From assembly GCF_900162615.1 (NCBI RefSeq), contig NZ_FUFN01000009.1, positions 1-45,174 on the forward strand: DNA of 45,174 nt, in the 5' to 3' direction. Source of the stretch: Virgibacillus proomii. Its GTDB lineage: Bacteria; Bacillota; Bacilli; Bacillales; Amphibacillaceae. The translations under genes were made by a program, and so were the position numbers. Below, piece by piece: positions 1 to 7,517 of this stretch; position 1 is the first letter of the stretch; the number at the start of each line of letters is the position of its first letter. The notes under the pieces were generated by a model, which was not told the DNA's origin, did not search any database, and was given only the letters and a program-made list of their open reading frames with translations.

Positions 1-110
1 TTCTTAGCTTCTCTCAAGATCTCTCTTGAGTTATTTCTTAGAAAAACAGAGACTGCTTTTCTTGACATACTGGTTGTTTTGTTCAGTTTTCAAAGAGCAA
101 ATATTGCTAA
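1..110 (-). ncRNA. rRNA operon leader (16S gene lies beyond position 1)
   Basis: On the minus strand this stretch holds the antitermination-like box found before 16S and 23S rRNA genes of Bacilli (complement of 77-99, reading TGCTCTTTGAAAACTGAAC). It is followed by a 7-bp hairpin, CTCAAGA (13-19) with TCTTGAG (24-30). Two strong promoters lie just upstream. The 16S gene itself is not in the window; it should begin just left of position 1. The order ygxA followed by an rRNA operon matches B. subtilis ygxA-rrnD. That a complete operon follows is inference. Confidence 0.8.
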
Positions 111-136
111 CTGTCTTTTGCGACAGCAACTTTTAT

Positions 137-165
137 AATATAACATTTTAAGAAGTAGCTGTCAA
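137..165 (-). promoter_or_regulatory. rRNA promoter P2
   Basis: On the minus strand a -35 TTGACA (160-165) and a -10 TATATT (137-142) are separated by 17 bp. It is the second of two tandem promoters, as is usual for Bacillus rRNA operons, and lies just before the leader box. Confidence 0.85.
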
Positions 166-211
166 TAACTTCTTTAATTTGAATCGCTTTTCTCATTTCA
201 GCGACCTTATT

Positions 212-241
212 AATATATCATATTTCCAACTTTTATGTCAA
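212..241 (-). promoter_or_regulatory. rRNA promoter P1
   Basis: On the minus strand a -35 TTGACA (236-241) and a -10 TATATT (212-217) are separated by 18 bp. It lies about 75 bp upstream of P2 in the same direction. Confidence 0.75.
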
Positions 242-910
242 CACTTTTTATTGATATATTTATTATAAAATCACCAAAATTTTTGCGACGCTTATTACTC
301 TATCACGCTTCTATCATAAAGTCAACGTTATTTTTAATTTTTTATAGTGCATGTTCAAAAAAGGATCGAAAAATTCGGGCAGTGATGTTTCAGCTAGCGC
401 ACTTGTACAGGATGTACTGACTTCTACGTTACCCACAGGGCGTGTTTTTTTAAAAAAGGTCCTTTAGTAGAAACATAGATACATGAGCATTAGTTTAGCT
501 TCCTTGAAACTCATTCTCGCGCTGGAAAAAAGTTTTTCCTTTCCGAGCAACGGAGAAACAAACCAAATAAAGAAAACTTAGCTAGCGGCAAGCGAAGCGT
601 AGACGATAGGCCTAGTTACATGTACACGTAGAACTTAAAAATTTCAAAATACATTGAATGAATTTCAACGCTGAAATTTTATACGTTCTAAGGTACGAAG
701 AAATTCAAGGCGTCATTTTACCCGTACTTTTTGAACAACCTCTTAATAATAAATACTAAAAAATTCACTAATTCAATTGTTACTAGCTTCATTTCAGGCT
801 TCATTATTGTAATTTTAACAACTTCTTAAAGTTGAACACCAGTAATTCTTAAAAGTCCATTAACAAATCGGTTGAAACCTATGATGTAATAATTAGCGCT
901 AAAATATAAA
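242..910. other. gene-free stretch with decayed repeats
   Basis: No convincing gene is seen. A short reading frame at 235-420 has no ribosome binding site and overlaps the rRNA promoter region. Copies of repeat family C lie at about 341-388 (minus) and 701-750 (plus). The remainder looks like decayed intergenic repeat sequence. Confidence 0.6.
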
Positions 911-1241
911 GTGAAACTTCATTCAGATAGAACAAAGGTTAGAATCTTGGGCGTCTTTGAAAAACTACAATGTGTCGCTTCCGAAGTTTTTTTCTTATCA
1001 TTGAAAAGAAATACACTTTTTTGTCGTGCGACGCATCGGCTACGTAGCTCTCCTTGTCATGTTGCAACTCCTTGTGATCAACATCCTTAAAAAATCGCGA
1101 TGTATCACTAACGTAGCTTTCCTTGTCTTGTCGACCCGAGTGAATCGGTAATTTAGGTGCCGTTATCTCCCACTTAAACTTCTTCGTATCCGCTATAACT
1201 CTTGAAGTCGGGGTCTTACAGCACCTTACATTCGGGATAAA
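911..1241 (+). repeat. HEARO-like element, copy 1 (long form)
   Basis: The element starts GTGAAACTTCATT after TATAAA and ends GCACCTTACATTCGGGATAAA-like at 1221-1241. It is about 330 bp, the longest copy. The middle contains two similar blocks with CTACGTAGCTCTCCTTGTC and CTAACGTAGCTTTCCTTGTC, which suggests an internal duplication. The terminal hairpin with CTCCCACTT is recognisable. No reading frame is associated. Confidence 0.6.
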
Positions 1242-1641
1242 ACAAATATATCAAACCTACCATAACCAAAAGTCCAACTTTATTTCAGTAAAGCTTCTCT
1301 TTCAACTTATATGAGTAATACCATAGAATAAATGGATAAAATTAAAGATTCGTAGACGTTGCCTCTCTATGCGGTATTATATCATTGATACGATTGCAAT
1401 ATCTTTACGAATAACATATCCTAGTGTTCACTTAAGCTTTGAGATGCTGATTCAAGTAAAAACTGCAAGCTAATTCATCTCTTCCATGTACATTCCTTCT
1501 GGGGTTTTGATCATTAAAGGAGGGACTTTACTACAATATGGAAGAAAAATCGCAAAAGAGCAACGTTATATTGTTATAAATTAGAATAGCAAGTAAAGTT
1601 TGCCTATATACTATATGTGGAAAACGAAAAAATTGTGTCTC
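1242..1641. other. gene-free stretch downstream of ygxA
   Basis: AT-rich sequence between the long repeat copy and the end of ygxA. No gene, RNA or clear terminator is recognised. The ygxA transcript may run on towards the rRNA operon. Confidence 0.5.
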
Positions 1642-2508
1642 TTACTTCTTTAATTTATATTTCCTATGGTAAACCCCTTCTCCCTTTGTCGCTTCTTTTA
1701 CAGAATAAACAATCCTCTTTTCTACTAAATAAGCAATAATTGCTGATAGATCTAATGAATATGGCTGAATTTCCGGCCGTGCTTTTAATTCAGCATAAGA
1801 CCAAGCATACTCTATGCCCATCACGTCTAATAAATGCTTAACAGATACCTCCGCTCGCTTTTTTATGATATAATCCATTGCCAGCAACATGAGTTGTATT
1901 CGTTTTTTCAATGCTTCCTTACTTTCAATAAACTCTTCATACAATTTATAAACTTCAACATCAATTTGTTTTATTTGGCTCCAAACAGTTACTTCAGGAT
2001 AATGACCTTTTTCAATTACAGCCAGTCTAGCTAAATAATGCAGAGAGTAGAGTATTTTACTATTCGCATCCATATATTGTTGCATTTCAAAAAGCTCTTT
2101 TGCTTCATTATAACTTTTTACCAGCTTTCCAAATTCAATCGCTTTTCGCAAATCTCTCTTTTTATCAGGAAAATCACGTAATTGCTCTTTTAAATTAAAA
2201 ACAAATTCATTTCTATCAAATAAAATCTTTCCATATATGATCCATTCAACCGCACTTCGATAACCACTTGTATCAATCCACTTCATTAAAAGTCGTTCAT
2301 CAACAATATGAAGTGCACAAGTTTTATTGGCAAATTCATAATGTTTAGCACACCATTTGGAGTCAGCATCTTGAACAATTATTAATAAAATCACATCAAA
2401 ATTATCAGTAATGTGGCTATTTGGTTTCGTTCTTTCTAACACTAATATACCAAGAGTTTTCAAATCGCTAGCATGTTGCTGGTAAATTGATCTCAGAAAA
2501 TTTTCCAT
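1642..2508 (-). CDS. ygxA: YgxA family nucleotidyltransferase-like protein
   Basis: A 288-residue cytoplasmic protein, close in length to B. subtilis YgxA, and in the same place between perR/ygzB and an rRNA operon. The N-terminal part (about residues 15-125) fits the nucleotidyltransferase-like fold assigned to this family. The C-terminal half is helical and ends in a lysine-rich tail. The start is supported by a GGAG about 9 nt upstream of the ATG. The substrate is not known, and I see no clear catalytic GS...D-x-D triad, so activity cannot be asserted. Identification rests on length, context and general sequence resemblance. Confidence 0.75.
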   Translation of the reverse strand: MENFLRSIYQQHASDLKTLGILVLERTKPNSHITDNFDVILLIIVQDADSKWCAKHYEFANKTCALHIVDERLLMKWIDTSGYRSAVEWIIYGKILFDRNEFVFNLKEQLRDFPDKKRDLRKAIEFGKLVKSYNEAKELFEMQQYMDANSKILYSLHYLARLAVIEKGHYPEVTVWSQIKQIDVEVYKLYEEFIESKEALKKRIQLMLLAMDYIIKKRAEVSVKHLLDVMGIEYAWSYAELKARPEIQPYSLDLSAIIAYLVEKRIVYSVKEATKGEGVYHRKYKLKK

Positions 2509-2852
2509 TATTTATTTCTCCATTTCTTATTAAACATTTCAGACTTCATAGGAAATAAACAAGAGTTTATTTATTCCGTAAAACAGGTTTTATTTTTCAC
2601 TATACTAACATTCGTTATAATCTTAGCAATTCCTGTCTTTTTATTAAATTTTTTAATAAATCTTTTATTTAATATGTTTAGAAAAAGGAGGGTAAAACAA
2701 AAACATATAGTTCGACGCCGCTTCATTTTCAAAAAGCCGAGTGTATGCAATTAAATATAGATCATCCATCTCCCAAAAAATACCCTCACAAAAAACGATG
2801 TTATCCTTTGTCACTGTGCTTGCCGTTAGTATAGTTTTACTTCTACTTTGCA
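2509..2852. other. gene-free stretch upstream of ygxA
   Basis: A 62-residue minus frame at 2665-2853 has no recognisable features and no good ribosome binding site, so it is not called. The stretch should hold the ygxA promoter, but no unambiguous -35/-10 pair stands out. Confidence 0.4.
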
Positions 2853-3090
2853 TACAGAAACTTCACTCAAGGAACTCTTTTTCCTTGAAGTAGAACAAAG
2901 ACAAAATCGCAACATACGTAAAAAAACCCAATGTACCGCAGCCAAGATTTTTTTCCAAGTCTTTTTGTCCTAAAAAACGCGATCTGTAGTTATCGAAGCT
3001 TTCTTTTCCTTGAGAAATTGCGAGATATTGCTGTCGAAGCATACTCTGTTCTGCCATCCGAACAAATCGAGCAATTTAGTGCCCGGTTCT
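2853..3090 (+). repeat. HEARO-like element, degenerate 5' portion (long form)
   Basis: The sequence starts with GAAACTTCACTCAAGGA and a paired CCTTGAAG. It continues with the AAATCGCAACAT and GCTGTCGAAGC blocks that also occur at 6400-6470 and 28070-28160, and ends near a remnant of the ATCGGGCATTTAG arm. The terminal hairpin is lost. A minus-strand frame at 2863-3057 is a by-product of this repeat. Confidence 0.5.
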
Positions 3091-3217
3091 CTACAAGTCG
3101 TTAAGATAGTAAAGACGTTAGAAGAGGAATAAATACGACAACTTATATGCTGAATAAATTTCTATTGCGTCGCTTTAACTTAAAGACTAACATTTTATAC
3201 ATTCTAATGTACAAATA

Positions 3218-3262
3218 AATTCAACTCGTCATGTTTCCAAATTTTTGAACATTACTTATAGA
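3218..3262 (+). repeat. repeat family C copy
   Basis: It shares AATTCAACTCGTCAT, a short gap and TTTTTGAACATTACTTATA with copies near 701-750, 6720-6768 and 13211-13255. Function is unknown; it could be the end of a decayed insertion element. Confidence 0.4.
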
Positions 3263-3322
3263 TGAGGAACTAGATGCGCTTTAGACATGCACGTTTTTTG
3301 ATTCATCAATTAACTGACTGTA

Positions 3323-3354
3323 TGTTATACTACCTTTAAGGGGAGTAAGGAGGT
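3323..3354 (+). promoter_or_regulatory. ygzB extended -10 and ribosome binding site
   Basis: TG-T-TATACT (-10 at 3326-3331, extended TG at 3323-3324) precedes a strong AAGGAGGT ribosome binding site that fixes the start at 3363. No clear -35 is seen, as is usual with extended -10 promoters. Confidence 0.5.
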
Positions 3355-3362
3355 AAGTTTAC

Positions 3363-3755
3363 ATGTCGCAAATCGTCTATTCTAGTAAAATAAATAAAAT
3401 CAGATCATTTGCCTTAATTCTTATTTTTGCAGGTATTATACTTATGTATATAGGAATATTAGTCAAACGGATTGAATGGTTAATGATTATCTTCTTTATC
3501 CTTGGTGTATTAGCAGTTGTATTAAGCTGCGTTGTTTACCTATGGATCGGGACATTATCTTTAAAAGCAGTGCCGATTATTTGTCCCAGCTGCGAGAAGC
3601 CTACAAAAATGCTTGGACGAGTAGATGCTTGTATGCACTGCAAACAACCGTTAACAATGGATAAAAATTTAGAAGGTAAAGAGTTTGATGAAAGGTACAA
3701 TTCTAAACGTTATCGGAAAGAGATAAAAGCAAAAAAAGAAAATAATATGCACTAA
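3363..3755 (+). CDS. ygzB: YgzB family zinc-ribbon membrane protein
   Basis: A 130-residue protein of the DUF2614/YgzB family found next to perR in Bacillus. Two transmembrane segments (about 13-32 and 38-64) are followed by a cytoplasmic zinc-ribbon-like part with C-P-S-C near residue 74 and C-M-H-C near residue 90, then a basic tail. The start has a strong AAGGAGGT about 8 nt upstream. It converges on perR and shares a bidirectional terminator with it. Function in the family is not established. Confidence 0.85.
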   Translation: MSQIVYSSKINKIRSFALILIFAGIILMYIGILVKRIEWLMIIFFILGVLAVVLSCVVYLWIGTLSLKAVPIICPSCEKPTKMLGRVDACMHCKQPLTMDKNLEGKEFDERYNSKRYRKEIKAKKENNMH

Positions 3756-3820
3756 CATATCTTTAAATAAGTTTAATAATCCACACGCTAGACTCATAAT
3801 TAGCCATTATTAAAACCTTT

Positions 3821-3855
3821 AAAAACCCTAATGCTTAGTTGACATTAGGGTTTTT
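3821..3855. terminator. bidirectional terminator between ygzB and perR
   Basis: AAAAACCCTAATG (3821-3833) pairs with CATTAGGG (3843-3850) followed by TTTTT. The A-run on the left arm supplies the T-run for the opposite strand, so it can serve both convergent genes. Confidence 0.85.
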
Positions 3856-3864
3856 GGCGTACCA

Positions 3865-4320
3865 TCAATTAATGTGTTTCTTTTTAGTTGTTTTCTGACA
3901 TTCTTCGCAAACACCATACAATTCCATGCGGTGATGACTGACTTTAAAACCGGTTACCTGCTCAGCCAATGCCTCCACCTCATCAAGTGATGGATAGTGA
4001 AAGTCAACAATTTTCCCACATGAGTTACAAATAATATGATAATGATCTGAAGTATTACAATCAAATCTGCTTGAAGAATCGCCATAAGTCAACTCTCTGA
4101 CTAAGCCAACTTCACGCAATACACGCAAGTTATTATAAACGGTTGCAACACTCATATTCGGAAACTTTCCTTCTAAGGCCTTGTAAATATCATCAGCTGT
4201 TGGATGAATCGTTGAATTGAGCAAATACTCAAGTACCGCATGTCGTTGTGGAGTGATACGGACGCCTGATTCTTTTAATGTATTAATCGCTTCCTGTAAT
4301 CGATTTTCAGACACCCTCAT
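3865..4320 (-). CDS. perR: peroxide-responsive repressor PerR (Fur family)
   Basis: A 151-residue Fur-family regulator. The winged-helix DNA-binding part covers about residues 1-85, the metal-binding dimerisation part the rest. Residues corresponding to the PerR regulatory iron/manganese site are all present, offset by two from B. subtilis: H39, D87, H93, H95 and D106. The structural zinc cysteines are C98, C101, C138 and C141. In known PerR, iron-catalysed oxidation of the site histidines releases DNA under peroxide. D106 rather than Glu is typical of PerR. A Per box lies upstream, so autoregulation is likely. Confidence 0.95.
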   Translation of the reverse strand: MRVSENRLQEAINTLKESGVRITPQRHAVLEYLLNSTIHPTADDIYKALEGKFPNMSVATVYNNLRVLREVGLVRELTYGDSSSRFDCNTSDHYHIICNSCGKIVDFHYPSLDEVEALAEQVTGFKVSHHRMELYGVCEECQKTTKKKHIN

Positions 4321-4344
4321 CCACCTCTCTTTCAGTAGTTTATC

Positions 4345-4381
4345 TAATGATAACGTTATTATTACATTATAATCTTTATAA
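4345..4381 (-). promoter_or_regulatory. Per box and adjacent palindrome upstream of perR
   Basis: TTATAATCTTTATAA at 4367-4381 differs at one position from the 15-bp Per box consensus. Next to it, at 4345-4364, lies a near-perfect 20-bp palindrome, TAATGATAACGTTATTATTA, with one mismatch. The first predicts autoregulation. The second could be another PerR site or bind a different Fur-family protein; part of it recurs upstream of the P-type ATPase. Confidence 0.75.
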
Positions 4382-4648
4382 ATAGTTTACGCCCTTTACG
4401 TGTATTCTGTCAATATTAGCACACTATATACATAAATACATGTTTTAATATAAGATTTTCTCTATAAATGGATGTTTAAAAAGCTAAGTAAAACTCATAA
4501 ATTGAACTTCAACATACATTAAGACGAGAAAAAAGAGTGATTTTCTTCAAGAGCAACGAACGTTGAGCAATACAGCAAGATTTTTCGATGTGTTGTAATC
4601 TTAGCCAAACCTAACTTTTCTATCCTCTTTTTAAACATGTACTATAAT

Positions 4649-4950
4649 TTATAAACGTAATAAGCGTTCCTTTCCCCCAAGCAATTGATTAACATAGCGA
4701 GCAGCTACAAATAAAAAATCTGATAGCCGATTAAGATAAGCAACTACTAATTAACTTGATCAATTGCAACAGCCAATCGTTCCGCTCTTCTAGTTACTGT
4801 TCTTGCAATATGTAGTGCTGAGGCTGCTTCTATGCCAGATGGTAAAATGAAGTTTTGTAATGGTTCAAGCTGTTCATCCCATTTATCTATTAGCTTTTCT
4901 AGTTGTTGAATATGCTCCTCCTTTAATTTCCAGGGTTCTAACGCTTTATT
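4649..4950 (-). pseudogene. fragment of cob(I)alamin adenosyltransferase (PduO/YvqK type)
   Basis: The minus strand encodes a broken C-terminal part of a PduO-type ATP:cobalamin adenosyltransferase. One frame reads LQNFILPSGIEAASALHIAR then TVTRRAERLAVAIDQVN, followed by two stops. A shifted frame resumes with YLNRLSDFLFVAARYVNQLL and ends at 4649. The LP-G...A-LH-ART-RRAER and YLNRLSD-F motifs are hallmarks of the family. The N-terminal half is missing, and the sequence upstream of about 4955 is a repeat also found near 44100. The enzyme would have made coenzyme B12 from cobalamin. Confidence 0.85.
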
Positions 4951-4954
4951 ATCT

Positions 4955-5145
4955 TAACGTGGAAGAGAAACAGCACCCTCGATAATGAGCGATAAATTTC
5001 ACAAGAACAAAAGCTAGAAATACTCGAGTTAGCACGGGCATAGGAGCCGATGTTAACTTATCGTTGGAAGAAGAGCGAAGTTTGCTACAGCTTGGGTGCT
5101 GAAGCTATACAACGAAGCTACATTTCAAAAAGTTATCTATTATGT
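4955..5145 (+). repeat. repeat family D, copy 1
   Basis: This stretch resembles 44091-44262. Shared blocks include a purine-rich AGAGAAACA near the start, CGATGTTAACTTATCGT, GGAAG and GAAG followed by ATTTTTCAAAAAGTT-like sequence at the end. It marks the point where the adenosyltransferase gene is truncated. Confidence 0.4.
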
Positions 5146-5164
5146 AGAAATAAAAAAGTCATGT

Positions 5165-5262
5165 AGAAATGAAAAAAGATAGCCATATGGAAGTGACCCT
5201 CTAAAGTCAAATTTCACGCTAACTATTAGGGTACAGTACATATGACTATCTCCTTTTTTCCA
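5165..5262 (-). terminator. bcp terminator with an IS3-end-like remnant in its loop
   Basis: Outer arms AAAAAAGATAG-CATATG and CATATG-CTATC with TTTTTT form a terminator for the minus-strand bcp gene. The loop holds about 53 bp bounded by TGGAAGTGACCCTCTAAAGT and the complement of TGTACTGTACCCTAATAGT. Both look like terminal inverted repeats of IS3-family elements brought together by an internal deletion. The IS interpretation is inference from general resemblance. Confidence 0.55.
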
Positions 5263-5263
5263 A

Positions 5264-5734
5264 TTATTGTAACTGCTCACGAATAAAATCTAACGCAGTT
5301 TCTACATGTCCCTTCACTTTCACCTTGCGAAATTCTCTTTGTAATACGCCGTTCTTATCAAGAATAAAAGTAGAGCGTTCAATACCATAATATTCTCTGC
5401 CAAAGTTTTTCTTTAGCTTCCAAACACCAAATTGTTCAGCTACTTGATGGTCTTCATCTGCTAAAAGTATAAACGGTAAATCATATTTATCAATAAACTT
5501 TTGGTGAGAAGCTGCTGGGTCCGGGCTAACACCAATAATTACTGCATCAAGCTCTTTAAAACTCTCATGAGCATCGCGAAAATCACATGCCTCGGTCGTA
5601 CAGCCAGGGGTCATATCCTTTGGGTAAAAATACAGGACAACATGCTTTCCTTGAAAATCGGACAGACTGACCTTTTCACCATCTTGATTTGGCAATGTGA
5701 AATCTTCTACTTTTTTACCAATTTCTACTGACAT
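5264..5734 (-). CDS. bcp: thiol peroxidase / bacterioferritin comigratory protein (peroxiredoxin)
   Basis: A 156-residue AhpC/TSA-family thioredoxin-fold peroxiredoxin that reduces H2O2 and organic peroxides with thioredoxin. The active site is PKDMTPGCTTEAC, with peroxidatic C45, T42 of the TxxC motif, and a second cysteine at C50 spaced as in atypical two-cysteine Bcp proteins. A longer frame begins at 5761, but a GGAGG spaced about 8 nt from the ATG at 5734 favours the shorter form, which matches the family length. Its place next to perR suggests peroxide control, though no Per box is obvious just upstream. Confidence 0.93.
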   Translation of the reverse strand: MSVEIGKKVEDFTLPNQDGEKVSLSDFQGKHVVLYFYPKDMTPGCTTEACDFRDAHESFKELDAVIIGVSPDPAASHQKFIDKYDLPFILLADEDHQVAEQFGVWKLKKNFGREYYGIERSTFILDKNGVLQREFRKVKVKGHVETALDFIREQLQ

Positions 5735-5790
5735 ATTACATCCCTCCATCCTATGTTCCATTCTACTATAGCATAACTCTTAAATAATAT

Positions 5791-6222
5791 TCATTGATCT
5801 CTACTTTGATCATGGCGTTGTACTAGACGCAAAACAAATGCAGTAGGTAATATATAGCCAATTAGTGCTTGAACAATTGCAATTAATCTGCCAACTCCAA
5901 TTGGGGTGATATCCCCATAGCCAATCGTTAATATCGTTACACCACTAAAATAAAGGGAATGCATTAAAGAACCAAAGACACTTACCTGTTTCAGTTCACC
6001 ATGTTCTACAAGAATTGGAGCTTGCATGGACAATACAAAATAAATAAGCCCGAACCCAATAATAACTATACAGTAAATCATTATTAACACATAAAATAAT
6101 TCCAAAGAAAAACCGCGTCGCCTCATATAATGTTGCAGTTGTTCACCGTGAATAAAATCGAATAAGCTTTTTCCTAAAATAAATACAATTGCCCCAATGA
6201 GAAACCATACTACATATTCCAT
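5791..6222 (-). CDS. two-pore-domain-type potassium channel subunit
   Basis: A 143-residue membrane protein with the K+ selectivity filter TIGYGD at about residue 98-103. It has hydrophobic segments near 3-22 and 42-66 before the pore helix and about 110-132 after it. This matches the Ion_trans_2 family. No RCK domain or large cytoplasmic gating domain is attached. The start has a GGGG-type ribosome binding site just upstream. It runs in the same direction as bcp with a gap of 56 bp and may be cotranscribed. It probably forms tetrameric K+-selective channels; the gating signal is unknown. Confidence 0.85.
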   Translation of the reverse strand: MEYVVWFLIGAIVFILGKSLFDFIHGEQLQHYMRRRGFSLELFYVLIMIYCIVIIGFGLIYFVLSMQAPILVEHGELKQVSVFGSLMHSLYFSGVTILTIGYGDITPIGVGRLIAIVQALIGYILPTAFVLRLVQRHDQSRDQ

Positions 6223-6358
6223 TTAATCCCCTTCTTTTTTGGTCCAATTCCTATTTACTTTATGCTTATGCAAATAGCTAAGATGCTTGTCATTTATTTT
6301 CTGTTCTATGATAAAATATAGAAGTTATGGAATTGTTACAGTGTGAACTTTTACTAAA

Positions 6359-6586
6359 GTAAAACTTCATCCAATAGGCTTTTGCTTCATCCTCTACTGA
6401 TAGAAGTAAACAAACGCTAACATCTCGGACGTCCTTGAAAAAACGCGATGTGCCGCTGCCGAAGCAAGTCTGTCCTGTCTACTCAAACCAATCAGGGACT
6501 TAGGTAGTATATCTCCCACTTAGATTTCTTCATATTCTTTATAACTCTTAAAGTGGGAGTCTTATGGCACCTTACATTCTGATAAA
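6359..6586 (+). repeat. HEARO-like element, copy 2 (long form)
   Basis: The element begins GTAAAACTTCAT after ACTAAA and ends GGCACCTTACATTCTGATAAA-like at 6567-6586. The terminal hairpin CTCCCACTT (about 6510) pairs with AAGTGGGAG (about 6550) and is well kept. The middle has the extra block ACGCGATGTGCCGCTGCCGAAG also seen, in variant form, in copies near 950 and 28080. No reading frame is attached. Confidence 0.65.
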
Positions 6587-6719
6587 ATATAGAATTCAGT
6601 TATAACTCCTGATATCCAACATGTGCGTGTTCAAAGCAATAAAAAGTTCGAGGTCGTCTGTCGATTCGAATACGTTAACTATACCAGTTAATATAGTATA
6701 AGAAACTAACTTATATAAA

Positions 6720-6768
6720 ATTCGACCCGTTACGATTACTGGACTTTTTAAATATCGTCTATAATAGA
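6720..6768 (+). repeat. repeat family C copy upstream of the two-component genes
   Basis: ATTCGACCCGTTACGA, then ACTTTTTAAATATCGTC and TATAAT (6760-6765). The TATAAT could act as a -10 for the downstream regulator gene, but no good -35 is visible. Confidence 0.35.
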
Positions 6769-6815
6769 TTTAAACATCTGCTGTTCATTCATAAACTAGA
6801 AAGGACGGGACAGTA

Positions 6816-7517
6816 ATGAAAAAAGTATTTCTTGTTGAAGATGATAAAAAAATAGCTGATTTGTTGAAGGATTATTTGGAAAAATATGAGTATGATATTC
6901 AACTTGTAAAAGAGTTTGATCAAATTTTAGAGGAATTCCAAGCATTTGACCCTCACCTTGTCTTACTCGATATTAATCTACCTAGCTTTGATGGCTTCTA
7001 TTGGTGTCGTAAAATCCGCAGTGTATCGAATTGTCCCATCATTTTTATTTCCGCACGGGATTCGGGAATGGATCAGGTTTTGGCAATTGAAAATGGCGGT
7101 GATGATTACATTACGAAACCATTCAATTTTGATGTTGTTCAGGCAAAAATAAAAGGAATTATGCGTAGAATCTACGGAGAATATGCAATTAGTAAACAGG
7201 CTGATATACTGGAAATTAACGGACTTACCCTACATTTAACGACAATGGAAATCAGCCTAAACACGGAGAAAGTACTGCTTACAAAAAATGAATTTATTTT
7301 GCTAAAAGCTTTTATGGATCACCTTAATCAAGTATTATCACGAACCTATTTATTGGAAATGCTATGGGATGATGAACATTTTGTCGATGACAACACGCTA
7401 TCTGTCAATATTACCAGGGTTAGGAAAAAACTTGAAGACATCGGTGTAAACCAAAGCATTCAAACCGTACGAGGGGCAGGTTATAAAATGATTGATACAT
7501 GGAGTGAAAGTATATGA
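6816..7517 (+). CDS. BceR-like response regulator (OmpR family)
   Basis: A 233-residue response regulator. The receiver domain covers residues 1-115 with acidic pocket E8/D9, phosphoacceptor D52 and K101 in the TKPF motif. A winged-helix trans_reg_C domain occupies about 130-228. Sequence style and the following gene order match BceR/GraR-type regulators that control peptide-antibiotic ABC transporters. The stop overlaps the start of the kinase gene by 4 nt (ATGA). The start follows an AAAGGACGGGA ribosome binding site. The probable target is the ABC transporter operon downstream. Confidence 0.9.
   Translation: MKKVFLVEDDKKIADLLKDYLEKYEYDIQLVKEFDQILEEFQAFDPHLVLLDINLPSFDGFYWCRKIRSVSNCPIIFISARDSGMDQVLAIENGGDDYITKPFNFDVVQAKIKGIMRRIYGEYAISKQADILEINGLTLHLTTMEISLNTEKVLLTKNEFILLKAFMDHLNQVLSRTYLLEMLWDDEHFVDDNTLSVNITRVRKKLEDIGVNQSIQTVRGAGYKMIDTWSESI

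Noticed and set aside
235..420. 61-residue plus-strand reading frame
   Set aside because: It starts inside the rRNA P1 promoter, has no ribosome binding site, and its composition is that of AT-rich non-coding sequence.
2863..3057. 64-residue minus-strand reading frame with a hydrophobic C-terminus
   Set aside because: It lies wholly on a degenerate HEARO-like repeat, so the frame is a by-product of the repeat.
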